64,000 bases of DNA from Actinomycetota bacterium. GTDB lineage: Bacteria; Actinomycetota; Actinomycetes; Propionibacteriales; Propionibacteriaceae. The notes under the pieces were generated by a model that was given only the letters and a program-made list of their open reading frames with translations, made no database searches and was not told the origin of the DNA. Positions 33,744 to 42,998 of the stretch are shown here, piece by piece. How positions within the stretch are numbered: the stretch's first letter is position 1; each line of letters opens with the position of its first letter. Both the position numbers and the translations under genes were made by a program. The stretch is taken from contig JAIUOR010000047.1 in NCBI GenBank assembly GCA_020161795.1, forward strand, positions 1 to 64,000, written 5' to 3'.

Positions 33744-34219
33744 AGCAGGTCGTAGCGGTGGTAGTCGCCGGCCGCCAGGCGGCGAGCCTGATAGCCGTCC
33801 TCCCAGCGGATCAGCACGAAGGTCACCAGCGTCAGCCCCAACCCGATCACGATCGAGTACCAGCCCTCGCCCGGTCGCGGCGCCAGTGCGGTGGCCGCCG
33901 AGAAGAGGCCGATGGTGATCGCGTTGACCACCGCCTGAGTTCCGATCGCCCGCCCGTCGACCACCCTGCCACGACGCCGCACGTAGGGACGGCCGAGCCA
34001 CAGCACAGCGGCTACGCCCAGCACGAACAGCGCGGCGCCGGCCCCCATTCCCCACGCCGTGCGGGTGGTGAACAGGCCGGCCAGACCCCCTATCCCCACT
34101 GCGATGATCGCATCCAGCCAGGCCGGCCGCCGGGTGGCCGTCACGACTGCCACCCGAGCCGCGGCGACCCGAGCCAGATCGGCCTCGGCCTGCTCCGAAC
34201 TCAGCGGTGACTCGCTCAT
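33740..34219 (-). CDS. Small membrane protein (about four helices)
   Basis: 159 residues with hydrophobic spans around 33-51, 56-75, 93-112 and 119-138 (e.g. IIAVGIGGLAGLFTTRTAW and IVIGLGLTLVTFVLI), and a soluble C-terminal tail GYQARRLAAGDYHRYDLL. Function unknown; membrane proteins next to HTH_34 regulators are common in actinobacteria. First gene of the three-gene unit ending in the kinase. Promoter region carries two near-identical palindromes. Confidence 0.8.
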   Translation of the reverse strand: MSESPLSSEQAEADLARVAAARVAVVTATRRPAWLDAIIAVGIGGLAGLFTTRTAWGMGAGAALFVLGVAAVLWLGRPYVRRRGRVVDGRAIGTQAVVNAITIGLFSAATALAPRPGEGWYSIVIGLGLTLVTFVLIRWEDGYQARRLAAGDYHRYDLL

Positions 34220-34230
34220 CGCGGATCCTC

Positions 34231-34285
34231 ACTTGGTTGACGATACGTCAAGCATCTCGCTTTGTTGAAGAAACGTCAACCAAGT
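34231..34285. promoter_or_regulatory. Twin palindromes upstream of the membrane-protein operon
   Basis: TTGACGATACGTCAA (34237-34251) and TTGAAGAAACGTCAA (34265-34279), 28 bp apart centre to centre. In addition a 12-bp inverted repeat ACTTGGTTGACG/CGTCAACCAAGT (34231-34242/34274-34285) spans both. Likely operators for the winged-helix regulator encoded in the unit; the second overlaps the HIT gene stop. Confidence 0.6.
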
Positions 34286-34704
34286 TCCGGTGCGCCCAGC
34301 GCGGCTCGCAGCCGGCTCGCATACTCGGCGGCCTCGCCCTCGGCGTAGCGGACGCGCGGCCAGAAGAAGCCGCGCAGCCCGTCCCCCTTGCTGCGGGGGA
34401 CGACGTGCACGTGCAGGTGCGGCACCGACTGGCTGACCACGGTGTTGATCGCGGTGAAGCTCCCCTCCGCGCCCAGCCCTTCCACTACAGCTGTAGAGAT
34501 CCGCTGCACGAGAGTGAACAACGGAGCGACCAGCCCTGTCGGAAGCTGCGCCAGCGTCTCGACATGGGCCGCGGGGCACACCAGCACGTGTCCCTTGAAC
34601 AGCGGACGATGGTCGAGAAAGGCGATCAGCTCCTGGTCGCGGTAGACCTCGTGGGTGACCAGCTCGCCGGTGACGATCCCGCAGACCACGTCCGGTGCGC
34701 TCAT
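34276..34704 (-). CDS. HIT-family hydrolase
   Basis: 142-residue histidine-triad protein: CGIVTGELVTHEVYRDQELIAFLDHRPLFKGHVLVCP at the N-terminal part and the triad HLHVHVVPR (about residues 94-102). It hydrolyses nucleoside 5'-phosphoramidates or related nucleotides. ATG overlaps the stop of the P-type ATPase gene, so the two are coupled. Confidence 0.93.
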   Translation of the reverse strand: MSAPDVVCGIVTGELVTHEVYRDQELIAFLDHRPLFKGHVLVCPAAHVETLAQLPTGLVAPLFTLVQRISTAVVEGLGAEGSFTAINTVVSQSVPHLHVHVVPRSKGDGLRGFFWPRVRYAEGEAAEYASRLRAALGAPELG

Positions 34705-37394
34705 GCGGTCTCGCGGGCTCGCAGCAGCGCCTTGCCGCCTTCCATCAGCACGAAGACACCGATCGCGAAGGCGAGCGGGATCAGCCAGCCCAGCCAGCCG
34801 ATCGCGGCCGAGCCGAACCAGGTGTTGAACACCGGAAGATAGGCGAAGGCGAGCTGCAGCAGGATCAGGATGCCCACCACCGTCCAGGCCACCGGGTTGC
34901 CGCCGATGGCCTCGCGCCGCAGGCTCGACTCCCGCAGGAAGCGGGAGTTGAACAGGTAGGCCGCCTGGCCCAGCGCCAGGGTGTTCACCGCCCAGGTCTG
35001 CGCAGCGGCGCCGGAGGCGCCGAAGGAGACCGCCAGGTGGTAGGTGGCCATGGTGGCCGCTGCTATCACCAGGGAGGCGATGGCGATCCTCGGTAGGTAC
35101 CTGGCGCTCACCAGCGGGGTGTTCGGCGGACGCGGCGGACGCCGCATGATGTCGGGTTCGGCCGGCTCGTAGGCCAAGGCCAGGGACAAGGTGACCGCCG
35201 TGATCATGTTGACCCACAGGATCTGCACCGGGTCGAGCGGCATCGCCAGCCCGAACAGCACCGCCACCAGCACCACCAGCGACTGCGCGCCGTTGGTGGG
35301 CAGCAGGAAGAGCACCGACTTGTGCAGGTTGTCGTGGATCCGCCGACCCTCTTCGATGGCGTATTCGATGGTGGCGAAGTTGTCGTCGGCCAGGACGATC
35401 TCGGCGGCCTCCTTGGTGGCCTCGGTGCCCTTGATCCCCATCGCGACGCCGACGTCCGCCCGCTTCAGCGCGGGGGCGTCGTTCACCCCGTCGCCGGTCA
35501 TCGCGACGATCTCGCCGTTGGCCTGCAGGGCCTTCACCAGGCGCAGTTTGTGCTCCGGACTGGTGCGGGCGAAGGTCTCGGTGCGATCGACGATGCGACG
35601 CAACTCCTCGTCGGTGGCCGCCTCGAGCTCGGCTCCGGTGATCGCCTCCTCGGTCGCGTCATCGAAGATGCCCATCTCGCGGCTGATCGCGGTGGCGGTA
35701 CCGGCGTGGTCGCCGGTGATCATGGTCACCTTGATGCCGGCGGTATGGCAGGTGGCGATGGCGGTGATCGCCTCCGGACGGGGCGGATCGACGATGCCGG
35801 TCAGGCCGAGGAACACCAATCCGGCCAGGGCGTCGTGATCGAGATCCTCGTCGGCCACCGCCGGCCGGGTGGCGGCAGCCAGCACCCGCAGCCCCTGGCC
35901 CGAGAGCCGGTCGATCTCGGCATCCCACCAGGCGCGGTCCAGCGGCGCCTGCGCCCCGGCGGAGGACAGCTCGGTGGTGCTGCGGTCGAGCAGCCGGTCG
36001 GGAGCGCCCTTCACCAGGATCACCCGGTGACCCTCGGGGGTGGTGTTGGCCGTGGCCATGTACTTGTGCTCGGAGTCGAACGGCAGCACCGCCGTCCGCG
36101 GGTAGGTGGCCGCGTCGAACCCTGCCTTCAGGCCCAGGGTGCGCAGCGCGCCCTCGGTGGGCTCGCCCACCAGGCCCCAGCGGCCGTCGGAGTCCTGGCT
36201 GACCTCGGCGTCGTTGACCACCGCCATCGCGGTCACGACCGAACGCAGGTCGCCGCGCTCGGCGAGCCGCACCGGGCTGCCCGCCCACTCGATCGCGCCG
36301 GCCGGGTCGTAGCCCAGCCCGTCCACCTGGTACTCCCCGGCGCGGGTGACGACGCTGCGCACGGTCATCTCGTTGGTGGTCAGCGTTCCGGTCTTGTCCG
36401 AGCAGATCCGGGTGACCGAGCCGAGGGTCTCCACCGCGGGCAGCTTGCGGATGATCGCGTTGCGCTTGGCCATCTGCTGCACGCCCAGCGCGAGCGTGAT
36501 GGTGACCAGCGCCGGCAGCCCCTCGGGGATGGCCGCCACCGCGAAGCCGATGGTCGCCGAGATCAGCTCGCCCGCCGGCATGTTGTGCAGCAGCTTGCCG
36601 ATCATCACCATCACCACGGCCATCACCGCGATGATCCCGGCCAGTTGCTTGCCGAACTGGGTGATCTGCCGGGTCAGCGGGGTATCGAAGGTCTCGATGT
36701 CGGAGAGCAGCGTGGTGATCCGTCCGATCTCGGCCGAGGCGCCGGTGGCCGTGACCACTCCGACACCCTGGCCGGCGGAGATGATCGAGGAGGAGAAGAG
36801 CATGGACGAACGGTCGCCGATGCCGGTTCCGGCGGCGACCGGGTCGAGCGACTTCTGGCTGGGCACCGCCTCCCCGGTCAGCGCGGCCTCCTCGGCGCGC
36901 AGATTGCTGGCCTCGATCAGGCGCAGGTCGGCCGGCACCCGGGCACCAGCGGCCACCCGGACGATGTCGCCGGGGACCAGTTCCTCGGCCGGCACCGATA
37001 CCCAGGCGCCGTCCCGGCGCACCTGGGCATCGGCCGAGAGCATGTTCTTGATGCCCTCCAGCGCGTGCTCGGCGCGGCCCTCCTGGACGAAGCCGATGAC
37101 CGCGTTGATCACCGCGACCGCCAGGATCACCCCGAAGTCGATCCACTCCCCCATCGCCGCCTTGAGCGCGGCCGCCGCCAGCAGGATGTAGATCAGGATG
37201 TCGTCGAAGTGCTTCAGGAAGCGCTTGATCGGCCCGTCCCGCTCGGGCTCGGGCAGCCGGTTGGGGCCGTGGACGCGCAGCCGGAGCTGCGCCTCCTCCT
37301 CGCTCAATCCGTCGGCGCTGGAGTCGAGCGCCACCAAGGCGTCCTCGACGGACAGGGAATGGGCAGCTTGCTCGGATAGCTCGACGACGGACAT
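34701..37394 (-). CDS. Cation-transporting P-type ATPase (P2, Ca2+-type)
   Basis: 897 residues. Phosphorylation site DKTGTLT (D333), [15 protein letters not shown] in M4 (the P2 signature), TGDHAGTA and [21 protein letters not shown] in the P domain, and six C-terminal membrane helices. The M4 PEGL and the length resemble SERCA/PMCA-like bacterial Ca2+ ATPases, but Na+ or Mn2+ transport is not excluded. The start is ATG at 37394 (MSVVELSEQ) with GGAGG upstream; an in-frame ATG 12 codons earlier lacks an RBS. Divergent from the M13 peptidase gene. Confidence 0.92.
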   Translation of the reverse strand: MSVVELSEQAAHSLSVEDALVALDSSADGLSEEEAQLRLRVHGPNRLPEPERDGPIKRFLKHFDDILIYILLAAAALKAAMGEWIDFGVILAVAVINAVIGFVQEGRAEHALEGIKNMLSADAQVRRDGAWVSVPAEELVPGDIVRVAAGARVPADLRLIEASNLRAEEAALTGEAVPSQKSLDPVAAGTGIGDRSSMLFSSSIISAGQGVGVVTATGASAEIGRITTLLSDIETFDTPLTRQITQFGKQLAGIIAVMAVVMVMIGKLLHNMPAGELISATIGFAVAAIPEGLPALVTITLALGVQQMAKRNAIIRKLPAVETLGSVTRICSDKTGTLTTNEMTVRSVVTRAGEYQVDGLGYDPAGAIEWAGSPVRLAERGDLRSVVTAMAVVNDAEVSQDSDGRWGLVGEPTEGALRTLGLKAGFDAATYPRTAVLPFDSEHKYMATANTTPEGHRVILVKGAPDRLLDRSTTELSSAGAQAPLDRAWWDAEIDRLSGQGLRVLAAATRPAVADEDLDHDALAGLVFLGLTGIVDPPRPEAITAIATCHTAGIKVTMITGDHAGTATAISREMGIFDDATEEAITGAELEAATDEELRRIVDRTETFARTSPEHKLRLVKALQANGEIVAMTGDGVNDAPALKRADVGVAMGIKGTEATKEAAEIVLADDNFATIEYAIEEGRRIHDNLHKSVLFLLPTNGAQSLVVLVAVLFGLAMPLDPVQILWVNMITAVTLSLALAYEPAEPDIMRRPPRPPNTPLVSARYLPRIAIASLVIAAATMATYHLAVSFGASGAAAQTWAVNTLALGQAAYLFNSRFLRESSLRREAIGGNPVAWTVVGILILLQLAFAYLPVFNTWFGSAAIGWLGWLIPLAFAIGVFVLMEGGKALLRARETA

Positions 37395-37469
37395 GGCACC
37401 TCCAGCCACTGGCCACACGGGCCGCTTCAACGCCTAGAACCTAGCAGTCGGAGCAGTACGCTGGCGCTC

Positions 37470-39386
37470 GTGACTGCCTTCGATCTCGATCCTGCCATCC
37501 GCCCCGCCGACGACCTCTTCCGCCACGTGAACGGGCGGTGGCTGAAGACCGCCCGGATCGCCGACGATCGCTCGTCCGCCGGTGGTTTCGTCCAGTTGAG
37601 CGACGAGGCCGAACTCGCCATCCGCGAGATCGTCACCGAGCTGGCCGGGGCCGAGCCCGGCACCGATGCCGCGAAGATCGAGGAGCTGTACGGAAGCTTC
37701 CTCGACGTCGAGCGGGTGAACGCGCTGGGCCTGGAGCCGCTGGCGCCCATCCTGGCCGAGATCGACCGGATCGCCTCGATCGACGACCTGCTCGACTACT
37801 TCGCCCGCAGTTCCCGTCGCGGCACCGGCGCGCCCTTCGCCTTCGACGTGGACGCCGATCCGGGCGATCCGGCGCGCTACGCCCTCTTCCTGGGACAGGC
37901 CGGGATCGGTCTGCCGGACGAGGAGTACTACCGGCTGGAGCAGCACGCCGCGATCCGCGAGGCCTACCGCGACCACCTCGACCGGACCATGCTGATGGCC
38001 CAGATCAGCGGCAGCGCGGCAGGGCTGATCCTCGAACTGGAGACCGAGGTCGCCGCCCAGCACTGGGATAAGGTGCGCACCCGGGATCTGGCCGCGCAGT
38101 ACAACCCGATGGCCCTTTCCGAGCTGGACGCCACCGGCCTGCCCTGGAGCCGGCTGCTGGACGTGATGGGGATCGCGGCCGAATCGGTGATCGTGATGCA
38201 GCCCTCCTTCGTCGAAGCGCTGCCCAGGCTGCTGGACGACGCCCGGCTGGAGCAGTGGAAGCTGTGGGCCAAGTGGGCGGCCGTCTCGCTGCTCTCGCCC
38301 TACCTGCCGGAGGCGATGGCGCAGGCCCGGTTCGACTTCTACGGCACCGTGCTGCAGGGAACCCCGGTGATGCGGGAGCGGTGGAAGCGCGGCATCGGCC
38401 TGGTGGAGCGCTTCCTCGGCGAGGCGGTGGGCAAGCTGTACGTCGAACGGCACTTCTCCCCCGTCGCCAAGCAACGGATGGACGACTTGGTCTCCCATCT
38501 CATCCAGGCCTACCGGATCTCGATCGCCGGGCTGGAGTGGATGACCGACGCGACCCGCGCCGAAGCGCTGAACAAGCTCGACCGGTTCACGCCGAAGATC
38601 GGCTACCCGGAGGTCTGGAAGGACTATTCCGAGCTGGAGACCCGGCCCGGCGATCTGCTGGGCAACGTGCTGCGAGCCTCCGAGTTCAGTTTCGACTACG
38701 AGGCGGCCAAGATCGGCCAGCCGATCCGGCGCCACGAGTGGCTGATGACCCCGCAGACCGTGAACGCCTACTACCACCCGCTGCGCAACGAGATCGTCTT
38801 CCCGGCTGCCATCCTGCAGCCGCCGTTCTTCGACGCCGACGCCGACGACGCGGTCAACTACGGCGCGATCGGCTCGGTGATCGGCCACGAGATCGGCCAC
38901 GGCTTCGACGATCAGGGCTCCACTTGCGACGGCGATGGCCGGCTGCGGGATTGGTGGACCCCCGCCGACAAGGAGGCCTTCAGTGCCCGCACGGCAGCGC
39001 TGGTCGACCAGTACGACGGCCTGACTCCCGCCGCGGTGCCGGACGTTCACGTCAACGGCAGGCTCACGCTCGGGGAGAACATCGGCGATCTGGGCGGGGT
39101 GGGCATCGCCTACCAGGCCTGGCAGCTCGCGACCGACGGCGTCGAACCCGACCCCGTGGACGGCATCCCGGCGACCCAGCGGTTCTTCCTGGCCTACGCC
39201 CGCGCCTGGCAGACCAAGCGGCGCGACGAAGCGGTGCGGCAGCAGGTCGCCACCGACCCGCACTCCCCCGAGGAGTTCCGGGTGAACCAGGTGTTGCGCA
39301 ATGTGGACGCCTACTACGAGGCGTTCGAGGTGACGCCCGAGGATGCCGCCTGGCTCGATCCGGAGCAGCGTGTCACGATCTGGTGA
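37470..39386 (+). CDS. M13-family (neprilysin-type) metallopeptidase
   Basis: 638 residues. Zinc site HEIGH (about 473-477) followed by GENIGDLGG (third ligand Glu and Asp), with NAYYHPLRNEIVFPAAILQPPFF as the conserved substrate-binding segment upstream. No signal peptide is visible, so it is probably a cytosolic oligopeptidase like PepO. GTG start at 37470 gives an intact protein. It ends 30 nt before the convergent MBL-fold gene. Confidence 0.94.
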   Translation: MTAFDLDPAIRPADDLFRHVNGRWLKTARIADDRSSAGGFVQLSDEAELAIREIVTELAGAEPGTDAAKIEELYGSFLDVERVNALGLEPLAPILAEIDRIASIDDLLDYFARSSRRGTGAPFAFDVDADPGDPARYALFLGQAGIGLPDEEYYRLEQHAAIREAYRDHLDRTMLMAQISGSAAGLILELETEVAAQHWDKVRTRDLAAQYNPMALSELDATGLPWSRLLDVMGIAAESVIVMQPSFVEALPRLLDDARLEQWKLWAKWAAVSLLSPYLPEAMAQARFDFYGTVLQGTPVMRERWKRGIGLVERFLGEAVGKLYVERHFSPVAKQRMDDLVSHLIQAYRISIAGLEWMTDATRAEALNKLDRFTPKIGYPEVWKDYSELETRPGDLLGNVLRASEFSFDYEAAKIGQPIRRHEWLMTPQTVNAYYHPLRNEIVFPAAILQPPFFDADADDAVNYGAIGSVIGHEIGHGFDDQGSTCDGDGRLRDWWTPADKEAFSARTAALVDQYDGLTPAAVPDVHVNGRLTLGENIGDLGGVGIAYQAWQLATDGVEPDPVDGIPATQRFFLAYARAWQTKRRDEAVRQQVATDPHSPEEFRVNQVLRNVDAYYEAFEVTPEDAAWLDPEQRVTIW

Positions 39387-39416
39387 GTGCGCCTCGGCGA
39401 CGGTTCGTCGCCGGCG

Positions 39417-40514
39417 TCACACCTTCACCACGATCCCGCTTCGGCCAGGCTTCGGCAGGACGAAGCGCGCCCCGGCCTCCGCGGCCCGATCGGACCACGG
39501 CGTGGTCCGGTCGCTGGCGTAGTTGCAGTAGAAGGTCGGCTGCCCGTCCGTGCCCAGGATGACGCGCGCGATCGCCGAGTCGTCGGGATGGGCGTAGCCG
39601 GCGCCGTCGGAGGAGATCAGGAAGCGGCTGCTCGCCAGCGCCCCGACGAAGCCGGCGGTGGTGTTCGCTCCGCTGCCGTGGTGGGGCAGCTTGGCCAGGT
39701 CGAAGCGGGGACGCGGCTCGCCGACGAGGGCTCCGAACCGCGCGAGGTTGCGGGTGAGCGGCTGCGGGTGGGCGTCCCCTGGCAGCAGCACCCGCTTGCC
39801 GGCGTACTCCACCACCAGCGCGATGCTCGAGCCGTTGGCGGCCGACGAGTCCGACTGCTTGCGGGCGGCCAGGTGCGCGAGCGCGGCGGCATCCAGGTGA
39901 TCCGGAAGCGGGGTGACGATCTTCTTCCGGGGTGCGACGAAGGCGCCTTCGCCTCCGGCCCCTTCGCCCGGAACCAGGCCGGCCTTCCTGACCACCTTCT
40001 CCCACTCGTTCGCCAGCCGGCTGAGCTTGGGCCCGTTCGGCGCCAGCACCATCGCCCGCGCGCCCCCGGGCAGGTCGATCCAGCGGAGCGCGGCGCGGTC
40101 ACCGACCGCCACCGGACCTCCCGTCCCCGGCCCCGGGCTCCCCGGGAAGCCGGTGTTCCAGGTGTAGCCGCCCAGCGCGATGCGCTCGGTCAACTGCTCG
40201 CCGTGGACCGGGCCGAGCACGCTGCCGCCTGCCGCGCAGTGGACATAGCCGTTGAACCAGATCTCCCCGATCCGGCTGCGCAGGTCGAAGTCGTCCAGCA
40301 GCGCGAGCGCACCACCGATGTGGTCCTCGTCCACGTGCGTCACGACGAAGACCTCGTAGTGGCCGTCCCGGCGAGCCTTGAGCCTGGCTCGCACCCCGTC
40401 CCAGTACGGCCTCGGGCCGGCATCGATCAGCAGCTTGTGGGTGTTGCCGCGCTGGCCCCACTCCACCACCACCGCATCGCCCTGCCCGGCCGGCAACTGC
40501 TCGACGCTGAACAC
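39417..40514 (-). CDS. ComEC/Rec2-like metallo-beta-lactamase fold protein
   Basis: 365 residues without membrane segments. Metal motif THVDEDHIGG (H60-x-D-x-D64-H65), LLPGDAHPQ and LPHHGSGANTT are those of the C-terminal hydrolase domain of ComEC-type proteins; the middle part (about 120-230) is a long insertion. MBL members of this group can be nucleases. GTG start at 40514 is four nt after the stop of the CHAT gene with GGAG upstream, so the pair is coupled, suggesting an effector plus protease arrangement. Confidence 0.85.
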   Translation of the reverse strand: MFSVEQLPAGQGDAVVVEWGQRGNTHKLLIDAGPRPYWDGVRARLKARRDGHYEVFVVTHVDEDHIGGALALLDDFDLRSRIGEIWFNGYVHCAAGGSVLGPVHGEQLTERIALGGYTWNTGFPGSPGPGTGGPVAVGDRAALRWIDLPGGARAMVLAPNGPKLSRLANEWEKVVRKAGLVPGEGAGGEGAFVAPRKKIVTPLPDHLDAAALAHLAARKQSDSSAANGSSIALVVEYAGKRVLLPGDAHPQPLTRNLARFGALVGEPRPRFDLAKLPHHGSGANTTAGFVGALASSRFLISSDGAGYAHPDDSAIARVILGTDGQPTFYCNYASDRTTPWSDRAAEAGARFVLPKPGRSGIVVKV

Positions 40515-40517
40515 GGT

Positions 40518-42971
40518 TCACTCCAATCCGACGTCAATCTGGCCGTGTGCGACGACCAGCAGCCCGATCAGCAGTCCGTCGGCTAGCAGGCGCCGGCGGG
40601 CCGCGGTGAGCGCCGTCGCCAGATCGACCCCCCGCCCGTCGTGCAACGCCTCCAGCAGCGCCACCCCCACCCGTGCCCCGTGCGCGCCGGACAGCTTGGC
40701 GAGCAATCCGACCACTGCCGCGGCTCCTCGCGAGGTGAGCGTGCCGGCCAGCGATCCCGACCGGTCGTTGATGACCGCTGAGGCGCAGGAGACCAGTAGC
40801 ACCAGCGGCGGCGGATCGCCCGGCCGGCCCAGCAGCTCCGGGCGGATGTCCGGACGGCGCAGCACCGACGGCCACCCCTTCGCGGAACGGCTGATCTGAA
40901 TCACTGCATCGGAGCCAGCGATCTCGGTGTGCGCCAGCAGCACCAGCAGCTCCGGGCGGACGCTGCGGACCCGCTCGCGCCAGTCGGACCAGGAGGTGGC
41001 GCGCTGCACCGGGCCGAACAGCTCGGCGGCCGCTCCCTGCAGGACGGCGCTCGGAAGGACGGCGGCCTCCGAGCCGCGGTCGGCCATCGAGGTCGCCCCG
41101 TACAGGGCCGGGGTGAGCCGCAGCCGGCGCGGCGGGACGCGGTCGATCCCGGGTCCGAGCAGGACGTCGCGGATGATAGTCCGGGTCGTTCCCCAGAAGG
41201 CGTACGGGCACACCACCCGCCGGTCGGCCAGGTCGCAGGGCGTGCCCGGCGGGGGTGGATGGGCGGCATGGCGGCACAACCGGGCGGAGGCCGCCGGCGG
41301 CTCGGCGTCGTAGACCAGCTCCAGCGGCAGGATGCGCGACCCCTCCTCGACGATCAGCGTGACCACGGGTGCACTGCCGAGTTCGAGCGGGTCGAGCAAG
41401 TCCCTCAGGTCCGCGCCGGTCCGGGCCAGGTCGATCAGCAGGGCGCGCGCGTCCGGCTCGTCCAGCCCGGCCGGTGGGCGATCCCGGCCCAGCACCCGGG
41501 AGGCGGACAGTTCGATCTTGTCCAGCAGGTCGTCCAGCCCGGCCAGACTCACCCGGGCGCCGTCGGAGCGCCACCGGAAGACGTCGCTGGCGGTCGCGTC
41601 CAGCAGCACGTCGGAGGCGATCCCGACGCCGGCCGGGCTCGGGCCGGCGGAGGTCTGCTGGACCGCCAGCCGCACCTTGTCGCCGGGCAGGGCGAAGTCG
41701 CGCACCGCGGCGGTGAGCGTGGCCCGCTGCAGCAGCCGCCCCGCGTAACTGACGTCGATCGCCACCAGCAGGGTGCTGCCGGAAGCCGGCGTGGTCAGCC
41801 GCCAGCCGGTGGCCGTGCTGGGCTCGTCCGGCTGATCCAGGCGCAGACTGAGCTGGCCGCGCTGCGGAACCGGCCAGACCTCGCTGCGGGCCTCGACGTC
41901 CAGTGTGACCACGGCCTGGTCGGTGTCAGGGTGCGGGAACGGCGCGTCCCCGGCGACCTCGCCGCGGCGGGGCACGGCGATCCGCAGGGCGAGGGTGAGC
42001 TCGCGCTGCGCGGGCAGTAGCGTGCGCAGTTCCCGGTCGCCGTCGCGCAGCGCAGCGATCAGTCGGCGGCGATCCGTGACGGACTCGGCCCGCTCCGGTG
42101 GCGGCGCGGCGGCGGCTTCCGCGGGGCCCAGATCGAGGTCGACCGGCTCGGCGTGGCTCTCCGACGGTGTCGCGGTCAGCGTCAACGCCCTCCCGACACC
42201 GGCGACCACGGCGTCGGGCACCAGCCAGGCCAGCGCGCAATCCAGCGGCAGGTTGTGATGCAATCCCTGGTGCAGGACCGGATCCCACCACGTCTCGAAG
42301 TCCCGGGGCACGCCGGCCAGCACACTCGCGCGGGGAACCGCCCGGTGGGCGAGCTCCAGCAGGTCGATGGCCGCGCCGGCACCGGTGGCGATCACCGCAC
42401 CGCAGCGCGGCAGTTCTGCCAGCTCCTCCTCCGAGGTGGCGGCGTCGAGGATGAGCAGATCCGGCGCGTCGGGGTCGAGCAGGTACCAGCCGGCCGCGGT
42501 GACGACCCGCTGCCAGGCGGGTGCCCGCGGCCCGGCGATCCAGACCCGCGGCGGAACCTGCCAGGTGAAGCGACCGCCCCGGGCGGGCAGCGAGCCGACC
42601 ACCATCAGGTCGGGAATCGCCGCGAGGCCACGCACCCCGGACAGGTCGTCCAGCCCGGCCACTTGGACCCGCGCCATCGCCGGGGAGAACCGTTCGACCG
42701 CCTCCTGCCAGGTCTGCTGGATGACGGCGGCGTGGGCGTCGAGCAGCCCGGTATCGGGCGGACGCCAGGAGGGCAGCTCGGCCGGCACCGCTTCGAGCGT
42801 CCGGGGTGTCAGCGGATTGCCGTCCTGGTGGGGGTCCCAGAGCGCCTGGCTGTCCAGCACATCCGCCAGCCGGGCGGCGACCTGCTCAGGAGCAGCGGCC
42901 GCGTCCAGCCACGAGGGCAGCAGACCGGCGGCGAGCACGACCGCGGGCGGGTGGGGCGGTACGCCTGTCAT
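40518..42971 (-). CDS. CHAT-domain (caspase-like) protein
   Basis: 817 residues. The C-terminal third (about 530-817) is a CHAT caspase fold with H681 in LLVLLAHTEIAG and C729 in VLLVSCASAV, the expected catalytic pair, followed by SRGAAAVVGLLAKLSG. The N-terminal 500 residues have no repeat or signal I recognise and may be a sensor of unknown family. Bacterial CHAT proteases are usually part of defence or cell-death modules. It is coupled to the MBL gene and preceded by an amidase gene (27-nt gap). GGAAGGA lies upstream of the ATG. Confidence 0.8.
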   Translation of the reverse strand: MTGVPPHPPAVVLAAGLLPSWLDAAAAPEQVAARLADVLDSQALWDPHQDGNPLTPRTLEAVPAELPSWRPPDTGLLDAHAAVIQQTWQEAVERFSPAMARVQVAGLDDLSGVRGLAAIPDLMVVGSLPARGGRFTWQVPPRVWIAGPRAPAWQRVVTAAGWYLLDPDAPDLLILDAATSEEELAELPRCGAVIATGAGAAIDLLELAHRAVPRASVLAGVPRDFETWWDPVLHQGLHHNLPLDCALAWLVPDAVVAGVGRALTLTATPSESHAEPVDLDLGPAEAAAAPPPERAESVTDRRRLIAALRDGDRELRTLLPAQRELTLALRIAVPRRGEVAGDAPFPHPDTDQAVVTLDVEARSEVWPVPQRGQLSLRLDQPDEPSTATGWRLTTPASGSTLLVAIDVSYAGRLLQRATLTAAVRDFALPGDKVRLAVQQTSAGPSPAGVGIASDVLLDATASDVFRWRSDGARVSLAGLDDLLDKIELSASRVLGRDRPPAGLDEPDARALLIDLARTGADLRDLLDPLELGSAPVVTLIVEEGSRILPLELVYDAEPPAASARLCRHAAHPPPPGTPCDLADRRVVCPYAFWGTTRTIIRDVLLGPGIDRVPPRRLRLTPALYGATSMADRGSEAAVLPSAVLQGAAAELFGPVQRATSWSDWRERVRSVRPELLVLLAHTEIAGSDAVIQISRSAKGWPSVLRRPDIRPELLGRPGDPPPLVLLVSCASAVINDRSGSLAGTLTSRGAAAVVGLLAKLSGAHGARVGVALLEALHDGRGVDLATALTAARRRLLADGLLIGLLVVAHGQIDVGLE

Positions 42972-42998
42972 GGGCGTCCTTCCTGGTCCCCAGAAACT

